A program made the position numbers and the translations under genes. This document shows, one piece after another, positions 1 through 11,345 of a DNA stretch of 64,000 bases. The DNA is taken from the NCBI GenBank assembly GCA_021234155.1, contig JAJEKV010000058.1, forward strand, positions 9,048,992 to 9,112,991. Direction: 5' to 3'. The stretch's first letter is position 1, and the number at the start of each line of letters is the position of its first letter. A model generated the notes under the pieces. It was not told the DNA's origin, made no database searches, and worked only from the letters and a program-made list of their open reading frames with translations. This DNA comes from Isoetes taiwanensis (lineage: Eukaryota > Streptophyta > Lycopodiopsida > Isoetales > Isoetaceae).

Positions 1-1342
1 AGTCCCAAAGAGCTAGCCTCCTCTGGGCAAAACTCGTGAGGGACCGGTGAGTCTCGCCACTTCGGCATCTGACACCGAGGTGGAAGAGCAAAAAAGAACA
101 AAGTGGAGGAGCAAAGACCACCGCATCGACGGCCGGCCCTTCAAATACCAAAAAAGAAGGGGAAGGAAAAAGTCGGGGAGGGCCTGAAGAGAGGGCCGTG
201 AAAGAAGCGGGAGCGGAGAGGGAGCCGAGGGAGCAGGAGAGGCGGACGGGCTAAAGGAACGACGGGCCTCACGGACCGGCCGTTATTCAGAGCCCCGCGA
301 GGAGGAGCCTCAAGTGGGAGGAAGAGGAGGAGGAGGGGCAAGAGGACCCCACGCCAGCCACCCTACCCCAGGGGCCCGGAACCACCTAAGGTGGTGAAGA
401 AGCAAAAAGGTAGGGGAGCGGGCATTCAAGGGCCCCAGCCAGGACCGCGAAGTTCAAGCGGAAGATGGTGGCATACATAAGGAGTACCTTCGCCGCTGGA
501 CGAGGTACAAGTGAGTGGTATTGCCAGAGGTGCGCCAAGGCCGTGGTGGGCGGCAGGTCAAGAAGAACCAGCCCAAGCCACCCCCACCTAGGCCGAAAAA
601 CCCAAGAGGGGTTCACCACGGGCCTAATAGCACATACGCCGGTAGTTTAGGGAGATTCGCACTTTCGTGATGTGCACGAAATCTCCGATAAGGAAGGCGC
701 TTCTTCGAGCGCCTCCTTAGGGAGGTTTTGCGCCAGCCCGACTGACATGTGGTAACCCCTCTAATGACCCGCCCCGCAGAGGTCACCGGGCAGCAGCTGG
801 TGCAGCTCTTCGAGGAGGGAAACCTCTGCGCTATCCATGCTAAGCGGGTCACCCTCATGCCGAAGGACATCCACTTAGCACGGAGAATTCGCAGGGAGAG
901 GCCCTAGGCCTCAAATTTTGTAAATTTTGTAGAAGAATTAAAATTTTCATGTAACTATGTTTCTTATTAATATAAAAGTTATTTTCCTCTATAATTAGAA
1001 AAAATGTTCTATGCTTGAAATGTAGGAAATAGAACCCAAGTGTGGTAGAATTCTTCATAGCATGTCTAGAAACACCCTAGAAATCATGACTACAACAAAA
1101 TTTTGGCAAAAAAATCATCAAAATGCTAAAAATTGGGCCAGTCGGGTGAGACCGCGCCAATGGCCTCTGCGTCCGCGACGCGGGCGCGTTTCGCGCGGAT
1201 TCACCCGCCTACCCCCAAAATTATGCTTTTAGATGTCAGTTTTGCTCAAAATAAGTTGCTAGTTAGCTTAGAATCGACCCAATTAGCCATGTTAGCATCT
1301 TTAAATTCCCAAAAATGACCAAAAATTGGCCCAAAACAGGCC
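1..1342 (+). mobile_element. Truncated second copy of the chromovirus 5' internal region
   Basis: This stretch aligns by eye, same strand, with about 19660-20993 inside the large gypsy element. Shared landmarks include 'ggtgagtctcgccacttcgg', the proline-rich coding-like stretch, the AT-rich block starting 'ctcaaattttgtaaattttg' and the GC-rich block 'gacgcgggcgcgtttcgcgc'. The AT-rich part is nearly identical, while the coding-like part differs by many small indels. Similarity stops at about 1342 ('cccaaaacag'), after which the two sequences are unrelated. It is therefore the right-hand remnant of another family member whose left part lies outside the window. No LTR, gag or pol is visible here. 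Confidence 0.85.
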
Positions 1343-1911
1343 TACTCCTTAACTCAGCCGATTTTTATTTCCTTTTTTGTTTGTTGAAAATTTTTTGTAG
1401 CAATGTATGATATGGAATCGGCCACTAGCCTTTTGTGTGCTCAGACCAGGAAGAAATGATCTTTTTGTAAACCTTGACATATGAATATCTAGCATTATAA
1501 CAGGGGTTTTTTTTTGTGTTTTTGTACTGTTTTCTCTAAGGTTTTCATATGATTTGGTGGCCGTATTCATCCAGGTGTACTAAATAGTATTTCTAGAGTG
1601 CACCCTTTTGTTAGCCGTTGATTTTAGAAAAGGGGGCCAAATCCCGTGGTGAATATCCTCCCATTAGTTTTAGGGTTTTTTTTAGGGTTGTGTGGATTAG
1701 GTTTGGTTTGGTTTTTTTTAGGGTTGCTAGGTCGAAGCAGGAATCTACTGTAGATTCCTAGGCCTATGTTTTTGTTAATTATTGCCATGGCAGATTATGA
1801 ATGCCCCGCTCATAGGAACCGGGCCGAAACTTCTTTGGAAAAGAGGGGAAAAGCTTTGAGGTAGAAGTCTTTGAATTGAAGCCAAAAACAAAAAGTAGTT
1901 TTGCTTCATGA
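1343..1911. other. Intergenic stretch with a dispersed repeat end
   Basis: No gene is seen. Positions 1482-1505 carry the repeat-end motif GAATATCTAGCATTATAACA followed by a G run. The motif recurs at 29182 (+) and 62070-62045 (-). The downstream 100 bp (to about 1610, 'agtatttctagagtgcac') resembles 50345-50432 and the reverse complement of 61960-62060, so a short dispersed element probably ends here. 'tagggttttttttagggttg' at about 1670-1690 is simple sequence. Confidence 0.5.
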
Positions 1912-1950
1912 AAAGGGGAAACGCTTCTACTAGCGACTTTCGTAAGGAGA

Positions 1951-2053
1951 AGAAAGACGGCGAGAATCTATTTAATAAGTTGGATAAGGAGCATGATGGG
2001 TGGATTACTCGAAATGATCTCTACTCATCGTTGGATCCGCACCGAACTGGCTA
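1951..2053 (+). pseudogene. Possible EF-hand exon fragment
   Basis: One frame reads KKDGENLFNKLDKEHDG followed by WITRNDLYSSLDP, then a stop. The segment DKEHDGWITRND fits a 12-residue EF-hand calcium loop: D1, E3, D5, G6, I8, and D instead of the usual E at position 12. Such a motif occurs in calmodulin-like proteins and in the N-terminal part of Ca2+-regulated mitochondrial ATP-Mg/Pi carriers. No second EF-hand or carrier domain is seen nearby, so this is at best a gene fragment. A chance match cannot be excluded. Confidence 0.3.
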
Positions 2054-2892
2054 GGGTAAGTGGGTCTTGCTCAAACCGAGGACTTCATAGGAAATTTGTG
2101 CGGTATACATTGTGGAATGCATTTGAGTATACGTAACCTGTGGCCTCAACAAGGCGGTGACATAGCTCAAGGGCAGGAAACGGTTGCCTGGTTATGTTGC
2201 CGCAGGAATAGGGAGGGGTTGAATTTGCAAAGAGGTGTCCCACCTAAGCACCCAATAATCTGCAAAGCAAAGGAAGCGAGGAGGAACCAAGCAAAGGCAA
2301 GTGCCGTATGGAAGTCCAAATGCTCACGCACGCGCGCAAGCAACTGCGGTGGAATCAAGCAATTGGTAAGCGCCTGATATACTCTCAGTCTCAGTTCATA
2401 TCTGTGTATTTTATTCACAGGGTTGTGTTGACTCTGGCATTCTGGTGCATTACATTTCGCTGAGCCCAACATTGGGTAGATGAGATAGATAGAGCACTGC
2501 ATTGATGGTTCTCTTCTTTCAGGGAAGTGGGTGGTGCCTATGAAGCCAATTTTCTAAGCCATTTTTAAATGAGACATAGGGCCCCCACTATGCTGCCCTT
2601 GTTCCATTCTGGTCAGCTTCCAAATGTGCTGCCCTCTTGTGCACTGCAGCGTCTGTAGACCCCTTTATTGCTCTGCTGTTTGTTGTGGTTGGATTTCTGA
2701 ACAGAAAGATTTTTGCCTTAGATCCTGTTAGGGTGCACTCCCCATCTTATGGTTCCACTGCCTGGTGGAGTAAGTTTCATTTCTTTCATCCAATTCTTCT
2801 TGTCTACTTTTAAGCTTTTTTGCATTCATCTCTTGATATTTCTAAAATGTCTTGACTGTTGTTAGATTTGAATTTCTGGATGAAATGAGTGG
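2054..2892. other. No recognisable gene
   Basis: Two overlapping open frames (2060-2377 + and 2502-2167 -) show no motif I recognise. From about 2400 the composition is T-rich and intron-like, and it leads into the NAP1 fragment. Confidence 0.4.
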
Positions 2893-3665
2893 CCTTTCAC
2901 ATTCCACAATCATAAAAGCCGCATTGAAGCGTTGCAGGATATCCAGGTATTAGGGCGTTCCAACCAACTTGTATCAGTTTCTTTTAGGCTAACAGGTTTT
3001 ATTGGAATTCTGATTGCACTATGTTTATAGAGACAACATGATGAATTGGAGGCGAAGTTTAATGCGGAGAAGGCTGCACTAATTGCAAAATATGATAAGC
3101 TTTACGAGCCTTTATATTCAAAAGTATAAATAATTCATTGTTCTCTTACTTTGTTTTTTTTTGTTTTGTTTCATATCATTCATTTCTGGTCTTCCTGAGC
3201 AAGTTATTGGTATCACAGAAGCTGTATCTAGATTTTGATCGTAATTATTCTGAAGTATTAAGGCCTTTTCATGTTTCCTGAATCATTGGTCTGAGGATGA
3301 CATGCTATGTTTTATGGAAGATGCATCATCTGACATGTATAATAAAACTTGAGCTGATTGTATAATGGCCATTTTTTTGATAAGGTGGATTATGTGATGC
3401 ATGAAGTTGTTAATGACTTGCAATGGGGCTATATCAGCGTGCAGGCATTGTCAATGGCGTTATTGAGGTTGAAGAGGTAGCTGCCAAAGCCCCTGCTGCA
3501 GAACCTACTTCTGGGGAGGAGAAAGAAGGTAAGACTGGTATTGTGATATGCTTGGTCTTTTTGAAAAGCTTGCTACTTAGGACTTCCCCTTTTTGCTATG
3601 TAATGCAGAAAAAGGAGTACCAGAGTTCTGGCTTAATGCCATGAAAACAAATGAGATTGTAGCGT
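2893..3665 (+). pseudogene. NAP1-type histone chaperone, N-terminal gene fragment
   Basis: Four consecutive GT-AG exons encode the start of the NAP domain: the end of an exon reading SRIEALQDIQ (to 2946), 3031-3123 ([16 protein letters not shown] through [11 protein letters not shown]), 3438-3528 (IVNGVIEVEEV plus an acidic tail) and from 3609 (KGVPEFWLNAMKTNEIV). Splice phases agree across all joins. NAP1 proteins bind histones H2A-H2B and assemble nucleosomes; these segments are the dimerisation helix and the start of the earmuff domain. After 'NEIV' the frame departs from the family and stops at about 3770. The remaining exons and the C-terminal acidic tail are absent, replaced by a fold-back element at 3883. 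I saw no initiator exon. It is a truncated copy rather than a working gene. Confidence 0.75.
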
Positions 3666-3882
3666 CTAAACACACAAGGGAGCTAAATCTTGTGTTGAAT
3701 GATATCTTTGTAACATCATTTAAAATGTGTGAACATTTAAAATGTGTGAACAGTAGCCATGCAGGCTTTTGAAATATGTCTTGTACACAATTGTTTTAAC
3801 TCTTGTTCAATTATGAAATTCTTATCCCTCTATTTGGTTTTGTAGTTCTACACAAGATATATTGCCATCTCTTTCTTTCCCT

Positions 3883-4348
3883 AAGGGCCCGAAGGGCCCA
3901 AAAATTTTTTTAATACAAAAACCAACGCATAACTACCATTAACATTAATTAACTTAAACCATTGCATCTAACATTTTTAAATTAAAATCCCCCTGAAACC
4001 CCCTTTGGTTTGGGTGCATATTCACACGGGGGGTTACTCCGGGCATCGAGAGCTGTCGGATGGGCATATTTGCCCTTTATTCCTTGATCTGGACCGTATA
4101 TAGCGATCCTCGCTTATGGGGTATGCCTGTAGAAGTTTTTGTATACTGTATATTGAAATTTGCAAAATACTATAAGGTTTGAGGGGATGTACTTAATGGT
4201 GTTAATTTTGTACATGTATTGTAAGTAGTTCTTGGGGGCTTTCGCTGCCCTACGTAACCCCGTGTGAATATGCACCCAAACCAAAGGGGGTTTCAGGGGG
4301 ATTTTAATTTAAAAATGTTAGATGCAATGGTTTAAGTTAATTAATGTG
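3883..4348. mobile_element. Fold-back element, copy 1
   Basis: Two inverted arms (about 3942-4037 and 4254-4348) are nearly identical. Each carries 'ccccctttggtttgggtgca' and 'attcacacgggg' or the complement. They flank a ~215-bp loop. The left side continues outward to the palindromic end AAGGGCCCGAAGGGCCCA at 3883, but the corresponding right end is missing, so this copy is truncated. No coding capacity is seen. A fuller copy in opposite orientation is at 59401-59935, and the loop sequences match as reverse complements. The structure suggests a non-autonomous fold-back or MITE-like DNA element. Confidence 0.8.
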
Positions 4349-5098
4349 AATACGTGATATTTTCTCGAAAATATGTTAATCCTGACTTGAGATGTCTTCC
4401 TTTTAACTAAAATGTAGTTTTCGTATTCATGGTTTGCTGAATACTATTCTTACAGGTAAGAAGACGAGAATGATGAAGATTTTGACGACATGCAGTGTTT
4501 AGAACTTAATTTTTAGCATTTCGTGGGATCACGTGCATTTCGTGATGTGACTTTTAGTCAAGAAGTTTGTACTTTCCTATTGGAAATGAGTTCATGTAAC
4601 ACATTTCATATTAATAAAAAATATTATGTTTATTATCTTTTGTACTTCTCTACTCTCTGATGCTAATAATCGGTGATCTCTAATGGTTAATGAATGCTAA
4701 TGTCTCAAGGCTGTAAATGTTATTACATTGAAAGTAAATAATGTGAACTCGCTTTTAGTTGTTCATTCACGTAAAATAACACATTCATGGTTTAGTTCAT
4801 ATAACTTCAAAAACTTGGTACTTAAAACTTATGCTCTATTTTGCAATCTTAAATCTGAATTTCATTCTCAGAAAAGATATTACTAATCTTAACACAAAAT
4901 GGACTAGAATTGGGATCTCGGATGTCTATTAATATCAACAAATGGAATAAAGTTCACATTGAGTACAGATGCAAGTAATTACCTGAAATGAATGAAAGAA
5001 TCAAACTAAGTTTCTGTCATCCCTATTTTGAAGATGACATGTCTTATCAAGTCTCCTTCCTTCTTCAATTTCTTGTTCATGTCTTCGGCCATAATAGT
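4349..5098. other. AT-rich spacer
   Basis: No gene is recognised. A short acidic frame after a possible acceptor at about 4455 (EDENDEDFDDMQ, then a stop) could be the last exon of an unidentified protein, but nothing supports it further. Confidence 0.3.
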
Positions 5099-5650
5099 TT
5101 ATATCCGCAATTTCGCTTCTAAGGGCAACATTTCCAATTCTAAGTCCTCCATAATGCAGAAATTCCACAAAACACATGATGCATGAATGATCTTGACTGC
5201 CCTGCCAACATGAATAGGCAAAACCTTGAGGATCCTGAACTTCTCTTTTACTATGTCAAATCCATTCTCTACACAAACTCTGCCCTTGCAAATCCTCTTG
5301 TTGAACCTGCCAAAGCCCCCTGTGCCATCTGGAAATACCTTCACCAAGAACCTTCTGCTTGGATATGCTGAATCCCCTAAAAGCATTGGTGGAATAGTAA
5401 CTGTCACATCTGCATCCAGTGTTTCACCTCTTCTGTTAATCTTTTTTCCAGTCATTTGGATAGTAGATTTCTGCAAAATGAGCTCCTTGTATGCGGAATA
5501 TGGTGGCAGGTGCCTTCTTCTACCGACTCCTCTTCAATGATATTCAAGGCTAGAAGGGTTTTTGTCAGCCAATCTAAGTCTTGGTTGCTTGGGAACCTTA
5601 GGGATTTTCGAATAGGATGGCAACATATCATATTCTTCCTCCTCACCTTC
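5099..5650 (-). pseudogene. PIF/Harbinger-type DDE transposase fragment
   Basis: The frame 5476-5099 reads VTVTIPPMLLGDSAYPSRRF, then FNKRICKGRVCVENGFDIVK, FRILKVLP and ASCVLWNFC. This matches the last third of the HARBI1-like DDE nuclease (DDE_Tnp_4): the LGDSAYP block carrying the second catalytic Asp, then FN-x-R-x-x-VE-x-(A/G)F with the third acidic residue, then FRIL and the 'HN.C' region. Upstream in another frame (5646-5452) is a basic segment that may be the N-terminal part. The catalytic centre is incomplete and frames are broken, so it is a relic. No terminal inverted repeats were found around it. Confidence 0.75.
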
Positions 5651-6659
5651 GCAGATGTCTTCCTACCATCATATGTCCCTATGGGATGCTGGCATGTGGT
5701 ATGATCTAAAAACTACTATCTATCTATCTATCAACCAAATTTAACTACTTTTTAGTATTTTCCCTTTTCTTTAGGCCAAATAGTAGCCATTTTGAGCCAT
5801 TTTCTTTTCAAACTTCATATTGAGAGATTCCTCATAAATTTTCATTGTAAAATGGGGTTCATGGACAACTTGTGCTCATAATCCTAAAATTTTTTAATTT
5901 TCACTTGTAAGATGGGGTTCATGGATAACTTGTGCTCACCAGTAAGGATCTCCTCACCTTCTGGCTTGATCTCTCTATAGAAGACAAAGGTCTTTTGTGT
6001 GCTCTTATGACATACCAGTTCATTCCTTGTGCTAACAGTGGTTTAGTCTGTAGCTCCGTCTAACTGAGTATTAGGCGCAGAGGAGTGTATCGGGCGCAGA
6101 GGAATGTATCAGGTAAAGAGAGATTTCGAACGACTTCTCGGTATGGCGCCACAACGCTGGCTGTAGCTCCGTCTAACTGAGGGTTTTATTGAAACTAGAT
6201 GATTTGATCGATGGACGTGGGACCATGGTAGCAGCGGGAGATGAGCTAGAGGACATGGGCACTCTTCACTGCAACGCCATAAGAAGGGATACACAAGGGT
6301 CGCTTTAACACAAGTTTTTGATGAAGATCCCTTGTTGATGCGGCGACAGAAGAAGCAAAGACCCTCGGAGAGGCTACAGGGATCTGTGATGCAATGGCCC
6401 AAATAATACTTGCGAGAAGAGGTGAGTGCTTATGACTGTTTTATTAGGATGTTTGTTTCATATATCCTATTAGGCATATTAGACTTGTTTAGAATGTGGA
6501 GCTGCTCAAAAGCTCGCTCGATTGGTTGTTTCCTTATTGAACATATTTCAGCATCGAGACACTCTCTAGTTTGAGAGATGTTGAGCAAGGGAGCAACCAA
6601 TCAGAGTAACTCGCGAACAACTGCATGTGTTTGGTAGTTTTGTTGGAATTCATTCCCAT
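5651..6659. other. Spacer with small local duplications
   Basis: No gene is seen. There is a (CTAT)n run at about 5715-5735. A 57-bp unit containing 'atggggttcatgga' and 'aacttgtgctca' is duplicated in tandem at about 5847-5939. 'tgtagctccgtctaactgag' occurs twice, at about 6049 and 6162. At about 6510-6615 there is an imperfect inverted pairing around 'attggttg' and 'caaccaat'. Confidence 0.5.
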
Positions 6660-7925
6660 GTGGTTAGTCATGAAGGCCTTCCACCCAGTCTAAGCCCCTC
6701 CCCTTCGCAGTATTTGAGGAAGATGGTTTGAAGGAGAGTGGCTCAGACTGGCTAGAGGCACCTGCAACTCGACACTGGAGAATGCACTAGAGCTTGGGCA
6801 GGTCAAGGGAGGATGTGAGATAAGTAGTTTGCATTGTTGTGTGTAAGACTCGAGGGCCTTCTCGACTCGCGAGTCGAGAAAGCCCCCCAGCCATCCTTGG
6901 AGATGGACTTCAAATCCCCCGTGGTTAGTCGCAGAGGCATCCACCGGTCTGAGTCCCTCCCCTTCGCAATATTTGAGGAAGATGGTTCGAAGGAGAGTGG
7001 CTCTGACTAGGTAGAGGCACATGCGACTCGACACTGGAGAATGCACTAGAGCTTGGGCAGGTCAAGGGAGGATGTAAGATAAGTAGTATGCATTGCAGTG
7101 TGTAAGACTCGAGGGCCTTCTCAACTCGAGAGTCGAGAAAGCTCCCCCCAGCCCTCCTTAGAGATGAAGTTCAAATGCATTCCCCCGTGGTTAGTAGCAG
7201 AGGCCTCCATCCAGTATGAGCCCATCCCCTTTGCAATATTCGAGGAAGATGGTTCGCAGGAGAGTGGCTCTGACTGGGTAGAGGCACCTGCGACTCGACA
7301 CTGGAGAATGCACTAGAGCTTGGGCAGGTCAAAGGAGGATGTGAGATAAGTAGTCTGCATTGCTGTGTGTAAGACTCTAGGGCCTTCTCGACTCGTGAGT
7401 CGAGAAAGCTCCCCCCAGCCCTCCTTAGAGATGGACTTCAAATGCATTCTCCCGTGTGTTAGTCGCAGGCCTCCACCCCACCCAACCCCTCCCATTTGCA
7501 ATATTCGAGGAAGATGGTTCAAAGTAGAGTGGCTCTGACTGGGTAGAGGCACCTGTGACTCGACACTGGAGAATACACTAGAGATTGGGCATGTCAAGGG
7601 AGGATGTAAGATAAGTAGTATGCATTGCTGTGTGTAAGACTCAAGGGCCTTCTCGACTTGCGAGTCGAGAAAACCCCTCAGCCCTCCTTAGAGATGAAGT
7701 TCAAATGCATTCCCCTGTGGTTAGTTGCAGAGGCCTCCACCCAGTATGAGCCCCTCCCCTGGTTCGAAGGAGAGTGGCTCTGACTGGATCTGCGACTCGA
7801 CACTAAAGAATGCACTAGAGCTTGGGCAGGTATAGGGAGGATGTGGGATACATAGTCTGCATTGCTGTACATTGGACTAAAGGACTTCTCGACTTGCGTG
7901 AGTCGAAAAGCTCCTCTCAACTCGC
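6660..7925. repeat. Tandem repeat, ~262-bp unit, with embedded palindromes
   Basis: At least four to five units recur, each with 'ctccttagagatg', 'ttcaaatgcattcccc', 'ggaagatggttcgaaggaga', 'cgactcgacactggagaatg' and a palindrome core. The palindrome TCTCGACTCGCGAGTCGAGA is perfect at 6860-6879 and extends to 22 bp with the flanking T and A. Diverged copies lie at about 7119, 7385, 7650 and 7886, giving periods of 260, 266, 265 and then about 236. Open frames on both strands here are by-products of repetition. Confidence 0.9.
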
Positions 7926-8420
7926 GTATCTAGTATGCGACACCAAGATTGAGCCCCTATCCTCAAAGGTCCTAGAGTAGAGGGATCCAGACTGGATGAC
8001 CGCATTCTCGACTCGAGAGACGAAAGTGGGTGAGTAGGGCATTTTTGTTATTTGTTGTATTGTCGACTCGCGAGTCGAGAATAAGGGGAGTAGACTAGTG
8101 TTGGCTGGCTGAGGCATTCTCGACTCGCGAGTTGAGAATATGGAGTGTAATAGCAGTGCTTGCTGGAGAAATTCTCGACTCGCGAGGCGGCGAGAATAGG
8201 GGGAGTAGATCCTAGAGTGTTGGGTGGGTGAGGCATTCTCGACTCGCAAGTTGAGAATAGGAGGAGTATATAGTGTTGGCTGGGTGAGGCATTCTCGATC
8301 GCGAAATCGAAATTCGAGTAAGAGCCGGTGCTTGTCGGTGAGAAAATTCTCACTCGAGGCGAAGAATAGGGGAGTAGTTCCCGAGGCCGGGCCGGTGAGG
8401 GATTCTCGACTCACGACCTT
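7926..8420. repeat. Short-period array of the same CTCGACTCGCGAG palindrome
   Basis: Eight or so degenerate copies of 'attctcgactcgcgagtcgagaat' type cores, each followed by a G-rich 'aggggagtag' motif and 'ttggctggctgaggc', are spaced about 45-65 bp apart (around 8006, 8062, 8116, 8172, 8237, 8291, 8348 and 8401). The core is the same palindrome as in the 262-bp units to the left, so the two arrays share an origin. Frames of 96-181 aa across it on both strands are artefacts. Confidence 0.85.
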
Positions 8421-9557
8421 TTGCAAGAGAGGATGTATTATGTGTTGGAAAGGTCCATCCAATGTTATAAACTACCTAACATCTTCAAAGTTCAACCAAA
8501 TGAAACATTCATAGTTTTTTCTTTTGTGTACATGCTTGCTCGCAATTTTTTCCTTCTATCACCGCTTTTTGGAGGATTCCTAGTCGGCAATTTCGGTTGG
8601 TTGTCCTATTCGGGTTATGATTAAATGACAACAAAGGATGCATTCAAGTAAATAATACAAACAAAGAACACCTGAACTGCCTTCCATTAAAAAAAACGTA
8701 AAATAATGATCATGGTCCTGACCCGACCTGAATAACAAAATATAATCTAAGGAAAGAACGTACTTGATAGATTTGCTGGAAGAAAACGCAGGTTCCATGT
8801 CTGATTCCTTGCTTATATAGGCACTTGCAAATCGAGAATAGGGGTTTGTCGGGCTGGAAATTGTATTAGAGGATAGTAAGATCCTCTAAATACTATAAAA
8901 CGAAGAAGGAAGTAAGAATACAGTAAAGAACATGGAAATAACAAGAGTGGTGGTAAAAATAGTGCTAAAAACTTACTAAAAAAAACCTCACTTTCTTCTC
9001 AGACTATGACGGCCTCTAGAGGACTCGATGTGCACGAAAACCTCGGCGCCGGATGCGTCATGATCCGGCCGATCGTGCCAACGCCATAAGAATTTGTTGC
9101 TCGCCGCGGCCGATCGCCTTTACAGGAGATGCTTGCAGAAAAAACAGAGGGATGAATCAGAATGGAAGAAGGGGAAGAGTGCAGTTATTTCTTGTTGCAC
9201 TCTCGATCCTCGAAAAAGTGCCTTAATGAGTGTCTGGTACGTAGAGGCCATGTCATCATGGCGTGACTATCCGGATGGCTGATGTAGCCATGCCAGTAGT
9301 GCTAAGGAAGCAACACGTGGCCACATAAATGCTTATGGCTCTATGGTTTTAATGTTAAGGTTTTAATGTTTATGATTATACGGTTATATATATGGTTATA
9401 TGGTTATACTTTATTGTTTATTATTTTGTAGTGTTGATGGTTATATGGTTATAATGTTCCATGTTGAATGTCTTCTTTCATTTAGGGAGCATCTGAAACC
9501 ATAATTAAGCCAAGCAAGCCAAACACAAGACATTGCCCCAGGCTCCAATGGAGGAAG
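8421..9557. other. No recognisable gene
   Basis: Mixed sequence without a coding motif. A tract of 'ggttatatggttata'-like repeats occupies about 9340-9450. Confidence 0.4.
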
Positions 9558-11090
9558 ATGGATTGCTTATTGTTGCATCCGTGCAGCAGGACGGTCTTTA
9601 CAGAGGGCATCATAACTATAGTGGATCCATCTGATAGTGTGAATGATCAAAGGCTAGGAGATGATCATCTTGGTGTTGGCATTGGGAAGCTTCTTATCCA
9701 GGTTGATACAATCATCTCCCAGGATAGCTCCAGTGACCACATTGTGTGCTCCAGATTGCTTGAGTCTCAAACTCAGTTAAGATGGCCAATTCGACATATT
9801 ACACACAAGAATGGTGAGAACCTAGAAGGCCCAACTGAAATAGATACCCCGAGGCCCAGCCCAGGCAATGCGGAAGGTTTGGTGGTGGATGAGCATCCTT
9901 TGATTATGAGGAAGAGGCACTACATGTTTCATAAAAGGCAGCCAAGGGTACCCAAAAAGGCTAGAATTGACAGATATTTACAAAGGATGCAAAGTACGGC
10001 ACCAACCAAAGAAAACCTAGAAGAAATTAGGGGACAAGAGTGTTGCATTCTAGATTGCACAGTTCAATATAGTGTGGATGACCTTGTGGAAATAAGGTCT
10101 CAATACATTGGACAACTTCAGAAAGACAGGATTAGTTTCATCTACTCCTTGTATAGAAATTCCTGCTATGATGAAAACACAAGAATATTACTTTATCAAT
10201 TAATTGAGGGACCTGAAGTTATGTATGAGAGCATTAAGATGGATTCTTGGCCTGAGCAAGATATCATTTTATAGATACTGCAAGCAAGTCAGAAAAGGGC
10301 ATAGGTTGTTCGAGCATGGCAATGCACTGACTTTGAGATCTAGAGCAAACACTTTGAGAGTTGTTGCAGTCTTCGAGAGCTTTGTGAGATACATGTCTCA
10401 ATCTATGGCGCATAAGTCGAAGGTGAACGAGCATGGTGTACGAGTGGTCCAAAGCGTGTTGCCACATCATTACATCCGTAAAAGAGTGCTTTAAAGAGGT
10501 CAACTCCATTCTAGAAACTACCGGAGGTCGGCCTCTTTCTCAATAATCTTCAACAAAGTTATAGAAAACTCACTTCTCGTATTACATGTGTGTCTTGCAA
10601 CACATGCCATTCGTTAAAGTGCAACACTTGCATAAGGATACACTTGCAAAGAATTGCAATAGAGAAAAAAAAAAGAATGGCAATCATGGAGCAATTTGCG
10701 TGATCACCAATCGCACCAAATATCATGTAGACAGCTATATTGGCAAAGGGAGAACATTTTCCCGTGATGCATCCCCGACAGATTTTTGTGTATAATTTAT
10801 GATAAGATGGATCAACACAAGACTTTCTTGCCAAAGCTAGATCCTTTGCCCAAGCGCTGTCAAACCGCCGTCGATGAAAGTAAGTTGGGCGGGTGTCTTG
10901 TCACATGGGCATGGAACTTGCACCTATGGTCATTTTAGGGCAAATCATGTTGATCCTCAATGGAGGGAAGGTGGAGTGCGTGGTATGGTCATATCCAACT
11001 TGTCACATTTCAAAGGACGAGACCCACAAGATCCCCAAAAGGGAGATGGACAAAGCAATGAGCAACCTCCATGCTATAGCACTGTATGAG
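9558..11090 (+). pseudogene. DDE-transposase-like protein relic (N-terminal region)
   Basis: Frame 9558-10274 encodes a basic segment (HYMFHKRQPRVPKKARIDRY), then CCILDCTVQYSVDDLVEIRS and QYIGQLQKDRISFIYSLYRN. The next frame (10204-10494) continues with FYRYCKQVRKGHRLFEHGNA and FESFVRYMSQ. The order 'CC..nC..~l~R..yl..l...R', then 'K.~.kG.r..~HGN', then a helix resembles a family of uncharacterised DDE-type transposase-like proteins that I recall from ferns, mosses and conifers. The family recall is from memory and no domain search was possible. A frame at 10874-11089 (VLSHGHGTCTYGHFRANHVD) may be a later piece of the same gene. It is broken by a frame change at about 10270 and by stops. Confidence 0.5.
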
Positions 11091-11345
11091 GGTAGACAAA
11101 ATCGAAAAACTTGAAAACTTTCTCAACTCGTGGTTTGTAATATTTATGAGGAAAACAAGTGACCCAGTTCTTGGTGTATGATGTGTAATTCTATACAAGC
11201 ATTCAATTCAAAATTTTTATTTTTATTTTTAGTATGAGTTCCATTTTCAGCATAAGACCCAAATGTCAGGATCCGACCCACTTTAATTAAATGCGACTTT
11301 TAATAATTATGTTTTTATTAGGCTTGATATTCTACTATAAGAGTG

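Noticed and set aside
7926-8420. Regularly spaced palindromic repeats resembling a CRISPR array
   Set aside because: The genome is eukaryotic, repeats are degenerate, spacers are related to each other and no cas genes are present.
7917-8462. 181-residue and overlapping frames on both strands in the palindrome array
   Set aside because: They follow from the repeat periodicity and palindromic cores, which keep both strands open. The peptides are low-complexity repeats without a domain.
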